From: Loxodes magnus
Lineage: Eukaryota > Ciliophora > Karyorelictea > Loxodida > Loxodidae
Assembly: GCA_946699065.1 (NCBI GenBank)
Contig: CAMPDV010000317.1
Span: forward strand, 62,001-126,000
DNA: 64,000 nucleotides
Reading direction: 5' to 3'
A program made the translations under genes and the position numbers. Below are positions 23,527 to 35,510 of the stretch, piece after piece. The notes below the pieces were generated by a model. The model saw only the letters and a list, made by a program, of their open reading frames with translations. It did no database searches and had not been told where the DNA came from. The first letter of the stretch is position 1. The number at the start of each line of letters is the position of its first letter.

Positions 23527-25025
23527 ACATTCTGCATTCATAGATATTCTTTATTTAATATAAGTCTAAATATATATTAACTGTTTGCCAATCTTAAAGC
23601 TTAAACTTTGAATGTGAAAACTTCTTTAAAGCAACTTTTAAAAATTTTTAGCTAGATAAATCACTTCGAAGCCTTATTTAATTATATAAATAAATAAAGG
23701 AGTTATCTTTGAAATTAGCTGTGTATGAAATTCATTTCAATAATAGCAGCTGAGTATAGAACTATGTATATCTATTAAAAATTTAATCTAATAAGCTAAA
23801 AATCTTCTAACGTAATATCTTAATTATGCTTTAAAAAGCCATTTAGTAGTAAAACTTCTCAATACATTTGTATTTATCAATAGATGTTCAGATTTAAAAA
23901 ATTCACTTATAAATACTCAGCTTGTAAATTATACGTTATGCTTATCTTCCAATTCCATCTCTCTTTTTATAACTTTTATTCTGCTTCTAGAAATACATTT
24001 TCTCATCCTAAAACTAACCAGAAAAGAGAAGTTAGCTACACTTTTTCTCAGCAGATATTAAAACCTCAGCCTTATGAAATTGACTATTATGGTTATATTT
24101 AAAAATTCGTACATTTATTAGGAAATCTATTTTAAAGCCTTCCTTTATCATTAATTTCTTTAGTTTTATTTATCAATAAAACACATTTTGCTTAGTTTAC
24201 ACTAAAAGTATGAAATGAAGCTTCTTGAAAAAATAGTTCTTTGCTCTTTGGTGTTTTAGCAAGAATTTTTGAAAATATCATCCGGATGAAGTTTCTGCTG
24301 CTTAGGATGAAATTTTAAGGATTAGAAAGGCCAATTCTTACCTTTCTATATTGTAAAAGGAGATTTTAAGAAGCTAATGATCCAAAGCAGATTAAATTTA
24401 AGGGTGCTATAGAAAAAGGAGATACTTAGTAAGCTTGAATTTCTTCTATAAACCACATTTAGGAAGTAGGCACATGACAACAGCACTTCTATCTTTTACC
24501 GCTGACTAATAAATTTTACATCAGCACTGAATTAAAAAACATATGCCTACATATCAAGTGCAACCATAGTAAAAAGCTATAATAAACTATCAAGTCTATG
24601 ATAGGTCTATTCTTAAGCAACTAATATAAATTCCAACATCCTAATATACTCTTCACTAAGATAAGCATCAAAAAAAGCTTTGGATAATATTTAATATATG
24701 TTTAGATTTTATAAGCTAGTTACTAAATTATACCATTAAGAAATATAAGTTTATTATTAAATTATCTCCATTATTAACTTTGAACAATACTACCCATTCT
24801 TTATGCAAATAAGTAAATGGCTTAAGTAAACCTATAAGAGTAATTTTTACCTTCAGTTTTATGGGTATAATAAAGTTATTTAGGATGAGTTGTAAATGAG
24901 AATGTATGGTAGTGATTAGTTTGGAGAAGTTGAAGATTGATGCAATTTTTGAATAGGAGAATGAAGATTTGATAGTTAGGTATTTAGAAAGAATTTAAAT
25001 TTAAAAAGATTAAATTATAAAGTTT
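23527..25025. other. 1.5-kb spacer with a J-domain-like fragment
   Basis: No complete gene was resolved. A plus-strand ORF at 23884-24102 starts MFRFKKFTYK and ends only at TAA, so it is not credible. The 24240-24390 stretch contains an HPD motif (separate entry). A run ending YGSDQFGEVED-TGA near 24940 also looks coding, but I could not join the pieces. Confidence 0.4.
24255..24383 (+). pseudogene. J-domain-like fragment with HPD motif
   Basis: The frame reads KYHPDEVSAAQDEILRIRKA followed by NSYLSIL, matching the helix II end, the HPD loop (24279-24287) and helix III of a DnaJ domain, then stops at TGA. The first half of a J-domain (the DYYxxLG part) is not found upstream in any frame, although an intron could hide it. 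It is either a gene I could not assemble or a decayed copy. Confidence 0.25.
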
Positions 25026-26789
25026 TCAAATGTCTTAAACAGATTTAAAGACAACATTCTGATTTGATAAAACCTTTTCACCCAGACTTTCTACTAAAAT
25101 ATTGTTTTGACTTTAGAGACAGGAGTCTATACCTTGGGAACTCTTCATTTGCTCAATTTTACTGTCATTGGCTGATTTAATTTAGGCTAGAATTACTTAG
25201 TCCTATGATTAAGGAAAGAAGGAAGTCGCTTGATTGGAAAAAATATTTTACAATGTAAATGATTCTGATGATTGGGTAAATACAAATTGATCGTGTATTC
25301 TATTATCAATCACTTGCAAGTTCTTTATATATATACTCTTCTCTTGCTTCTTTATAACTTCCACATTTGGTTACTTTGTCACCTCTATCTTAATATCTAA
25401 TTAAGGCGTTCCAATATATACTATTTCATACTTTTCAAACCATTTATTTATTTTCTTATTGTTCTAACGATTACTCAAAGCACTAATGAGGCAAGGAACA
25501 GTGATTATCTTCTATATAACTCCTTATCTTATATAAGGTTGCTACTTCAAAAACTAATTAAGTTACTTGCATTTATTTTCATAAGCCAAAGTCTTTTTAT
25601 TTCTAATATTGGAACTTATTTTACTTTCAAAGTCTTGGCTTATCTTTTTGAAGCTTTATTCTAATTATAGCTCTATTTCAATTCTTTCCCTGTTTATTTC
25701 TAGATATGCTAATTTAAGATTTAGTAAAAATCTTTCTACCCAGTATTGAGATTTATAGTCATTATCATTTAAAAAGCTCTTATTTAGTTCGTGCTTTTTC
25801 ATTGCCTCGTCTCTCCAGAATTTAAACACTGCTTTCTAGCTTTCTGTTAAACCATCTTTATTGATGAATATTTTTGGTTTAGGAATATCCTTTGAATTTA
25901 TCTTCCTAGAAGTTTTGATTTCGCTTACCTTTCTGTTGGTATAATTATCCTAACTAAGCGCTTGAATTAGAAATGATTGTACATCGATATGCCTATGTGA
26001 TTATTCATTATTTTCCTAAGTCTTTTGAGAGTCAAATTCTTATGTCTTCTGTATTTTTCTCACTGTTTCGTTACTTTAAGTAGGTTCACTGCTTTCTAAG
26101 AACTCGACTAAATGTTTTTAAATCTGGATTTCTCTTTAGGAAGAAGTATTATTTTTTTAAGAATTGATACATTTATGTCTTCCTCTTAAGTAACAATTTT
26201 CATGAATCATTTAATTACAATTTGGACATTCCTTGTTCTGGAAATCTGGAGACTCTGGAAATCCACAACACTAAAGCTTATTGAATTTTAGGTCAATATC
26301 CAGTAAATTGATTTTAGTAATAGTGCTATTATCTTCTAGCTGAGATTATAGCTTTAAGAAGTGTCTTGCGCAATAGACTTACTTTCTTGTTCACTACTTT
26401 GGCTTCTTATCTTTAATAAACTCTTAAAATTAAGTAACCGTCAAAACTCTACACTACTTGACTAAGTACTCGATTTGAACATTTCTAAGGATATCTGTCT
26501 CATATAACTCCTTCAGTCCTGTATATGCTTATCTACTTTCTATATATAGAAGCTTACTGGTAATCTCTTATGGCCATATGAACAACTACATAACAACTAT
26601 CTCATTTTTGAGTTCTTTAATTCTCCCAACTCTCAGTAATTTCCATAGAACCCAAAGTTCTTAGTCGTAAAAAACGAAGGTCTCATTTTCGCTTATATCC
26701 TCAAGCTTGACTTTATCAGACTTTCTTCCCCACTTTCTTTGAGAGGCAAAATTTTTCCATATATCCATTTTTATTACTTTAGTAGCCAT
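25026..26789 (-). CDS. BAH-PHD chromatin protein with a TFIIS-central-like region
   Basis: The protein is 587 aa, intronless, ATG 26789 to TGA 25028-25026. Residues about 35-150 read as a bromo-adjacent homology domain: LLRVGRIKELKNEIVVMQLFIWPQE, then KELYETDILRNVQIEYLVKQCRVL and a VYCARHF end. A PHD-type zinc finger follows from residue 174 (CCGFPES...CPNC...IHENCYLRGRHKC), with Cys and His in the C4HC3 order as far as visible. Residues about 310-470 (TESQKAVFKFWRDEAMKK, later KISSNIRNKK and YIRQGVIQKIITV) resemble the TFIIS central domain, less surely. BAH-PHD proteins read histone tails, typically methylated H3, in the nucleus. One Trp after the BAH core is TGA. Upstream is a purine-rich stretch. 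Confidence 0.88.
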
Positions 26790-29700
26790 TACCTGTTTAA
26801 TTTTAACGATTTTATTGTTTGCTTTATATTTATTTAAAATTAAAATCTCTAAACATTTATTTCATTTAAGCACCACTACCAGAAATTACCATCTCAGTTC
26901 CTATTATCAAAACCTTAACTTGCTAGTCTACATTGTTTCCTCTTCCTTTCTGCTTCATTAAAATCTTCACTTTTCTTATCTCATTTAATATCCACACTCG
27001 TATATAAAGTTCCAGGTAATCCCTTTCATAATATAAGCTAATTACTAACCCCCTATCTCTCTTCCTCCTCCTATCATTAATTCAATCACAAAGCGTTTAG
27101 AATCTCCAAAGTACAACTAACAGTGTTTAATAAGTAAATTAATGCCTCTCATATAAGCTTAATACATAATGCTATCACATAGAGGAATAGAGTCAATTGA
27201 TAATATACAAATAGACAAAGACAAAGTATTAATAGGTTATTAAACCATCTAACCTACTAAGAGGCTTACGATGCTTTAAAAGTATTATTTAAAAGTAAAA
27301 AAAATATAGATATATAGATAGAAGGACTGTAGAACTTATTTTAGTATTAAGAGTTACTAGTTTAGTTAAACTAGAATAAAGTAGAATCTAGATCTAGAAG
27401 ATTTAAAGCAGAGTTTAGTGTAGTGGGTCTAAAGAGAGGCTTAATTAAGAAAACCTGCTAGGCATCTTTCTAGTTTGATTTCTTCTAGATGCTTAAGTAT
27501 CTTGAAGTCACTCTTTTTCCCTTTAAAAAATTAAACGTATTCTGATAAATTTGAAGAGTAATAAAGTAACTTAAAGTTTCAAAATTCAAAACAATTTAAT
27601 TAAAAATACTCTAATCTAGAGGGCTTTGTAAACTAGAAGGTTAAGCATTTTCCATAATCTAGAAAATCAAGCTTTCTTTTAGTAATTTAAAATAACTCAC
27701 AGAGACTTTAGTTTTCAGATTTAATTAAGGGTAATTTCTTAATCTGAAAAATAGTTAAATAAATATTTAGGTTTATTTATTCTATTCACTATCCACTTAT
27801 TTCTAGCTGTATTAATTGGAATTATCTGGTTAAATTAAATCCTCTAAGCCAATAAAAATTTAATGTTTAGAGTTTTCTTAAAATCGTTAGGTTTATATGA
27901 GTGCTACTTGTTACTTGATGTTGTGCCTTTTTTATAAGTCTTTTTTAAGCTTTTTAGCCTGGAGTTTTTACTCCTATAATCTTATCTGGAATCTTTAGAA
28001 AAATTCTCTCTTTCCTACCTGGTAAATAATTTTTTAATGCTTATGATTTAATCTCTAGTTTAAAAGGGAATTTTTCTTTAAAATACCTTAAAATAGAGAG
28101 GATTTAACTAGAAGAGTAACAATTATTTATACATATAGAGCAACTAAGTTTTGCCTTAATATTTATAACCCACACTTAAAGGCTTCATCTGATATAATCT
28201 CATTATTTAATATCCCCAAGCAACCTTACAAGACCCTTTACTTAGCTAACTGGGAGAAGTATTTTATCTTCATATATGACACTTAGAAAATAGTCAATAA
28301 GATACTTATTTAAATTGACTTATGCTATAATAGATTATTACTAAATAGCTACATTTGAGACAATCAATCTAGTTTATTAACACTTGAGTTGCTTACTACT
28401 TGATATTTAAATTTAAACTTGATTTTTAAGTAGCCTGAGTATTTATATTAGTCATTTATTACTTACAGGATAGAACTAGCTATTTTCATTAGTATGAAGT
28501 AGATTAGCTTTTATTAGTTTAGAGGTATTAGTTTATTTTATTTAATTGTAGCTATTTAATCTTCTGCTGTCTTAAGGATAGGGATATTTATATTTTCTAT
28601 TTACTTAAATAGTACCCAGATAACTCTATTGAACTGAAGTAGCTTAAAGTTGAAAAAAACAACTGTTTGTCTAGTTATTATTTTAGAAGTTTACTTATTA
28701 CACAGATTTAAATACTTTTACCTGTCTAGAAGTCTCTATTGCTCGCTTGGTTTTACAATATAGTTAAAAATTTATATCCAAAGCTTTCAGAAATATATAG
28801 AGTAAACTCTCTTACCTCATGCCTTTAGCATCCAGTGTATTTATGAAACTAAGTTCTAATCATACGCGATTGCTAGTTTAGAGTGGTGAAAGAAAATAGA
28901 ACTAAGCACTGCTTTCATTTTCTTAGCTATATTCTTTTCTTAAATATCCTGGAAAACTAAGAATGATATATTAGAACCTAGTTCCTGTTGCTGTACTTTA
29001 GTTAAATACTTGAAGACAAAAAACAATCAGATCAAGTTTGGTGATTCTTGCTTATATCAATATTTTCTATGTAAAGGGTAAAGAAATTATTAGCACACCA
29101 ACTTGACTCCTATAAAGGAATAGATTAATAAACAATTAGGTAAAAACTGGGTTTTGAAGAAAAGATATATCTTAGTAATTTGTATCAAGATTAGCTTTTA
29201 AGCTAAATCTTAATACCCAAATATTAAAAAAAGGAAGCTAAAGTTCTGAAAATTAAAGAAGGTTAATTAATATTTCAAAGGATAGAATTAGATATTACTC
29301 TAGAAGTATATCTAGTTGACTATTATATTAAGTAAAAGCTTAAATGAACCATTCTTGCATGAGTTAAATAAAGAACGCTTTGCTTTATGAGTAGCTGCTT
29401 GGCATAGAATATTACATTATGTTCTAATTTAAGGTTAGAAGGTATTTAGCTATGTAAGTGTAACTTAATAATCACTAGTGACTTATTTATTTATAGCATC
29501 TAAGAAACTACAGCCATTTAATTTTTATATCGGAAGCATAGAAGATTATTATTGTTTATCCTAGCTCTTACATAGAAACCCTTCTAAGACTCTTTCTTTA
29601 ATATTTGTTTATAAGTTTATAAAGCACTTTATGTAACTAGTACCTCAGATGACGTTAGTTTATATCTAAAATTATCGAACTGAAACAAAGAGATAGATAA

Positions 29701-29863
29701 GGTTATTTATAAGAAACTACACTTACTAGATTATATTAGATAACACTTTAGATGACTCTTGTCAAACTAGTAGAAAGAGGAGAGTGTTGAAGTACAAGGG
29801 AGTTGAGTAAGCTTATTTAAATTATAATGAAGTTTAAGTTAATGTTTATAGTTAAGATGATAA
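26790..29863. other. 3.1-kb spacer
   Basis: No gene was recognised. From about 26870 to 27110 the plus strand is unusually pyrimidine-rich (purine-rich on the strand of the BAH-PHD gene), which may be a 5' leader, promoter or small exon. All three minus frames there look equally open. The remainder is AT-rich with no motif on either strand. Confidence 0.4.
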
Positions 29864-31903
29864 TCAAAATTCGAACATCATCTAATAAGGAATCAAAGGA
29901 ATCAGCTCTATTTTTCTATATTTTTCTGGATTTGTTAGCTGCTCATTATCGAATCTTATAAGAACCCATTGCGTTCTTCGTATAATTTCGATGGTCATTA
30001 AAACGAAAGCCAAAACATCAGTGTTTATATCACTACTCTCAATTTCTGTAATAGGAATCAAAGTGAATGTTCAGGACATTCGCATTAGAAAGTTCGAGAA
30101 AATAGCGAAATAATAGAACCAAAAAGGGTACATCACTTAATCTCTAAGCATAAAACCGTTCTTTGAAGAAAATTTAAGGCCTCAATCTATGAAAATATCC
30201 CACGAGAAGCTATAAATAGTTGCTATAGCCTATGCAGACAATTATATTATAAAAAACTTATCGATTTTAAAAACTAAGGTCAGCAAAAAAATATTAGTTG
30301 AGACTATACTCAACAGGTACTTAATAGAATTCAAAATTTGCTTGAAATCTTTAAATAAGTATGACTTCTTAAGACACTAAACAAGTCTTATCCAATATGG
30401 AAACTATAGAATAACTAGAGATATGTATTTTTACTTTTGATAGTCCGTTTTGTCGTTTTCATCCCATTAATCTAAAGTTATTACATAGATTGAAAGATAT
30501 AAGTCTTCTATGACTTTTGAAAGACTAGTTAATATATCTCCTAGTAGAAAATGCTTGAATCTAATCTGGATTCACGGTCCTTTAAAAAGTTGCAAGAGTG
30601 TAAGTAAAACCCCTCTTCTTTATGGTCCTTGGAATCTTTCCCTTGAAGGCCACAAAAACAGAATTGAAAAAATTAAAATTATTGTTAGGGTTGATCATCT
30701 TTGAAGTCAAGGAGTGTATCCAGAACTTGTGTCTATTAAAAGTACGAAAAAAAATACCGACCAAAATGCGGAGAGAATTCCAGCTACTTTTCACATTTTG
30801 ACGAAATTAGTGACACAATCTTGAGAGATTTCCATAATCAGTAGCCAATTAATATTATATTTTAAAAACTAGTATAGTATGAATCCAGTACACCATACAA
30901 TCAGGCATAACAAAAATGTCATTCGAAGGCACGGAAAATTCAAATGCAATCTCTATGTGTTATCATTTTCGCCTAGGTAGAACCAGTAAATTATAATTCC
31001 GATTCCCAAAGTAGAAGCAACGCCCAAAAAGTAGGAAATTTATTGCAGATCCTAAATGTTTATTTAATTATAATCTATTTTTAGGTTGTTCTCAGCTTTA
31101 AATACATTTCCTTTGAAATTCTACTCAGCATAGTACTTTACTAGATAATATTTTAGTTTCTTTAGCTTGACATCTCTATTGTTCTAAAATAACTCCTTAG
31201 ATTCTATTCTCTCTTATAGCACTTAAGTATATTTCTATCCAAAATGCTTTTAAGCTTTTTTTATTATTTTTTTTACTGCCAATAAATTGCTTTACACGAA
31301 GTTAATAAAGTAAGTAATGTCCTTATATATCTCTTTCCCAGTGACTTGCTATTTAAACTATAATTATCGAGATCTTAGTTTCTTATTAACATGGCCATCT
31401 TCAGATCCTTCACTAGTATAAAAAGTAATATCATTCTCTAGCTTTTTGATTTGCTTCTAATAAAACTTGTCAACATTTGCTACCTGATCTCCAAAGATTT
31501 TTATGAACTGAAATATTTTTTTGGTAGAATCTACTTCATCTTACAGCTTTTCTATAAAATCACTTTCATCTGATATTTCAGAATATCTTTAACTACTTCC
31601 ACTTTAGTTCAAGCTTTCTCTACTTGAAGAGCGAAACTAAAAGAAATGTTTTCTTTATTGAACTGAGATGGCAAGCGTTGCTCTTTAAACTTCTAAAATA
31701 GGTTATTTCATATACTGCGGACTATCTAGAAGTGTTTGAGTTCTTTGCTATTTCGCCAGCTGGATGTTAGAAGCCTAAGCTTTCTTTATCTGGTTGCATA
31801 TATTGATGTACTACTTAATAATAGCCTTCAGTACTCGATAGTTCAAATAGTAATTCTTTCACTCTATTATCATACAAGCAGCATAAAAATTTCCGAACTT
31901 CAT
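29864..31903 (-). CDS. SPX-EXS phosphate exporter, XPR1/SYG1 family
   Basis: The protein is 679 aa in one frame without introns, ATG 31903 to TGA 29866-29864. It opens with an SPX start, MKFGNFYAACMIIEWKNYY..YRVLKAIIK, where the Trp is TGA. The rest of SPX (VANVDKFYQKQIKKLEND, LLAVKKIIKKAQKHFGQKY) runs to about 240. Transmembrane helices follow, then the EXS domain: LLGDILTSLSKVIEDL, SWDIFIDWGLKF, LRDQVMYPFWFYYFAI, FVLMTIEIIRRTQWVLIRFD and NEQLTNPEKYR, the family hallmark. XPR1-type proteins export inorganic phosphate, and SPX senses inositol pyrophosphates. The length suits the family. A long open frame on the opposite strand is a shadow. Confidence 0.95.
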
Positions 31904-34278
31904 TTATTTAAATTATAATTAACCACAAAAAATCCCTTTAAAATCCCTTCGCCAGAATATAACTAACTTTAGCACCAAAGTTCAATCAAGCTTCTAAAGC
32001 CATCCTTATGTATACCTCAACTCCCTTACTTTCCTTATAATTTTTAAAGTATATAAACTAAGAAAAATCTGTAAGAGTATTAAGATTAAGTAGCTTCTAA
32101 GAAATTTAAATACATAAGAGATATTTTATCAATAAGCTATTCAAAATGCTTTATTATTAAAACTCCTACCTTATTTCAATTTTATCTCCTTTTAATTTTC
32201 TATCTTACTTGGTACTCAATTTTGCGTTTCTTTATCCAATACTTCCTACTTTTGTTTCTAGTGAATTTGCTAGAACTAGTTAACAACTGCTTTGTATTTT
32301 CCTTTTCAATCAGAAGCTATTGGTATGTAGTTGTTATAATAGATTTAAGAGTAGTGTAACATAAAACGCTAAAATATAACTAATATTAATACTTCGTGGA
32401 GAACCTTCCAATAACGATTACATGCGTTTATGTCATTTTGAAAATAGGGGATAAGACACTAATTGAGTAAAATGTACTTAGGAAGTTTTAGCAGAGAGAG
32501 CTTAATTGAATAGCTAAAACTTGATTTTTTACTAAGATCATCAGATGTATAATTCTAGGAGAAAGGCAGCAAGACAAAGAGCTATCTAAGTAAACGAGAA
32601 TGCTTATAAGTCTTAAAGGGCTATATATACAAGAAAAACTCAGTTATGTCTATTTAATAGTTAAAAGCATCCAATAAAGCTTTTTTATAACTATATAAAT
32701 AAACTAATTATAAATACCTTCATATCCTAAATATGGGAGTACCTTAATAAATAAATCTAGCAAATACAATAATATCAGATATAAATGGAAATAATACAGA
32801 TAAGTCAATATTTAAACTAGTGCAAGTATAAGTATTACAACCAACTATAGCAGTCAGCATTTTTATCAAATGATCATATTTAGATATTTCAAAACAATAC
32901 TTCCATCACTTAATTGAGAGCTTTTTTATAAAATCTATAGGAATATTAAAATAATGCTTGAAATGTATAAAGAAGGCTTAGTACTAAGGATTATATATTT
33001 AACTATCTAATAGGAAGCTAGGAGAAAATATAGGCTGAATACAGAGTTTCTTAAGTTGATCTTTCTCTTGTTTAAGATATAAAATCAAGATAAAAATGAA
33101 AAAGGGCTTATAGCAGAGTCTTAAAAGGAAGAAAAGTTAATTCAGAATTGCTATTCAATGTCATATTCTCTTCTCCTTAATGTCTTTTATAAGCTTTGCG
33201 TAGCATACTCATTTAAATAATCCAGATTTTATAGTAGATAAATACAAACTAAGCTTAAAGGTTAAATATTTATCCAAGCTATTTAAATTAAAGTTAGACA
33301 TAAGATTTTATTAATAAATGCTCAATAACTAAATATAGGGCTTGAAGCAAATTCAGTGGGATATAGATATAAGCAATTATCTCAATTAAGTATCCTTAAA
33401 TCTCTAGATTATTACTAATGCTCATTTAAGTTAAATTCTATAATACAAAGAGTGCGCTATGCTGATTAGAAGCTAGTCAACAGGTAGGTAAATAAATAAA
33501 ATAAGCAGTCAATCATTAGAAAATAATGAAAATTAGAATAAAGGAAACAATTAGTCTAGCTTTACTAAAAGCATTTCTTAAATATACCAAAATAAAGGTT
33601 TTGATTATGGATACATAAATGCAAATTTAAGTAATTTAAGATAAAGCATGAAATAAGGAATTATATAGCATGTAGTCTGATGTAATACAGTGTTGTGCAA
33701 TAAGAGAAGCATAGCAAAACTAAAATTTGAAATGGGATAAAATGCTTATAATTACCTTTCTTCTACAAACCAGTCAAGCTAAAATCTATTGAAGGGGCTT
33801 TCATTAACTTTCGCTAAAAAAGCTATAAAAATAGTTTTTTAGTTAAAAAGCCAGAAGGAAATGATTAAATTTAAAGTCAGCTAATTCCAAGAAAAATCTT
33901 AGAAGAACAGAAAAATTTAAGATAAATAAAGGTAAAAAACGTTTGAATCGTTAAATATAATTTGAAAAGCCTACTAATGATATAATTAGCTTCAATAACT
34001 TCAATAGAAGGCTTTATTTTTAAATAGACTTGCTTGTTATTAAAACTAAGAGTACTATATCTTTGTTCAAATGCTAAAAGCATTATGCTTATATTAATTA
34101 GCACTACTAATTTTAATTTTTATCTATTTAATCATCTAAAACTAGAAGTTAATCCTTGAAGGATTTAGCTTATTTAAATATACCTGAAAAAAGTTTTCCA
34201 GGCTAATCAGCTGAAAGAGTTTTATCCGCAGAGAAAGCCTCAAAAGCAACTATCTCCAAATATATACTGTTTAGCACT
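31904..34278. other. 2.4-kb spacer
   Basis: No secure gene. Two plus-strand frames are open to TGA (32545 onward, about 140 codons, starting MYNSRRKAARQRA; 32963-33529, 188 codons, starting MYKEGLVLRIIY). A minus-strand 75-codon ORF at 33877-34104 uses no TAR codon. None shows a motif, and all are within what chance allows here. Confidence 0.4.
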
Positions 34279-35190
34279 ATGATCAGATCAAAAAGTCTCT
34301 TAATCTTGCTTCTTACTCTTCTAGCATATCCATGTACCTCTTATGGTAATAGCTCCTTCAACTTTCTATATTAGTGTACTAAAATAAAGAAAAGAGAAGA
34401 TTTACTTTAATATTTTGATATTTAGTTAGACAAAAGAAAACTAGATTAAGCATTTATAAATACTAACTAAGATAGTAATCCCTCTTTGCTATATTTCACT
34501 TTATTATATGCCTTTACCAATAGAATTGATACCTTAATCTGAAGTGACTTGAATAGAAATCAAGCAATTAATGTCTTACCTCATAATACTAGATTAAGTT
34601 ATATACCCAATATATTTGAGGTATAATGCTTTAGAGATGGGTAGGACAAATACATTTTAATCTTTATAGTTTTTTTGACTCTAATTACCATGTAGTCTGA
34701 ACATATTGTAAGAGAATACTCAAAAATTGTAGCAATTGAGGGTACCAAATACAATGAAATTAATCTCTATAGCTTCAGAAAGTTCTACTGATATTAAATA
34801 AGAGAACTAAGCATATAAGTCTAGTATAAATTAAAGTAATTTAAGGAGTAATATTATTATCCTTTCATAACTAAGGATTATTACATTCTTGTACCAGACT
34901 CAAATATTTAATAACCAATTCAAATCTGGCCTGGCATTACACTACTTGCATATTATCTTTATAAAACTAAGCCTTTTAGTCTCAAAAGCTGTAAATATTG
35001 AAGTATTATGTTGTATTTATTAAACAAAGCGATTAAACATTTATTTTATATATTCTTTCTAAGATACAACCCTATTAACATATAACTAGGTGAGCTGGAC
35101 AAGTTTAATGGAATACTAAGAGTCAGTCAACTCGATACAAGAGCAGTGAGCTAATCTACCAGTAGTCAGTAATAAAGTGAAAAATAATGA
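34279..35190 (+). CDS. Signal-peptide membrane protein of unknown family
   Basis: The protein is 303 aa, ATG 34279 to TGA 35188-35190, one exon. A clear signal peptide (MIRSKSLLILLLTLLAYPCTS) leads into a polar region, then a hydrophobic helix (KYILIFIVFLTLITM) and a second soluble segment (EGTKYNEINLYSFRKFYW). Two more hydrophobic stretches follow (GITLLAYYLY; MLYLLNKAIKHLFYIFFL) and a polar tail with LRVSQLDTRAVSQSTSSQQQ. It looks like a secretory-pathway protein with about three membrane passes and a cytosolic C-terminus. I do not recognise the family. Trp residues are by TGA except one TGG (QIWPG). The K+ channel gene begins 320 bases downstream on the same strand. Confidence 0.75.
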
Positions 35191-35510
35191 AAAGACAGAA
35201 GCTAATTTTTTAGGCGAGGAATGGCTAATTATAAGTAAGTGCTGAAAATGAGAATTAAAGGAAGGGTAAAGTATGAAATTAAATTAAATAAAGGGATTAA
35301 TTAAAGTTTAACTTTATTTATTTTAGAATCATTTAAAGATGAAAATAGGTAAGTTTGTCTATTTTAGAACCTGAAATTGATTTAAAGCTGCTAAACATTA
35401 ACTAAACCCAGAGTAAACTATTAAGATAACCTACCGAATAAGGTTTTTTATAGATATTTAATTTATAGAAAAGCGTAGAAAGCGAGATTGCTCAGAATTA
35501 AAATGGTAAA
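35191..35510. other. Short spacer, probable channel promoter
   Basis: This is 320 AT-rich bases between two plus-strand genes. Nothing distinctive was seen. Confidence 0.4.

Noticed and set aside
29870..31080. Plus-strand frame of about 400 codons (with an optional 17-nt intron) that looks like a protein
   Set aside because: The minus strand over the same interval is an SPX-EXS transporter with many conserved motifs.
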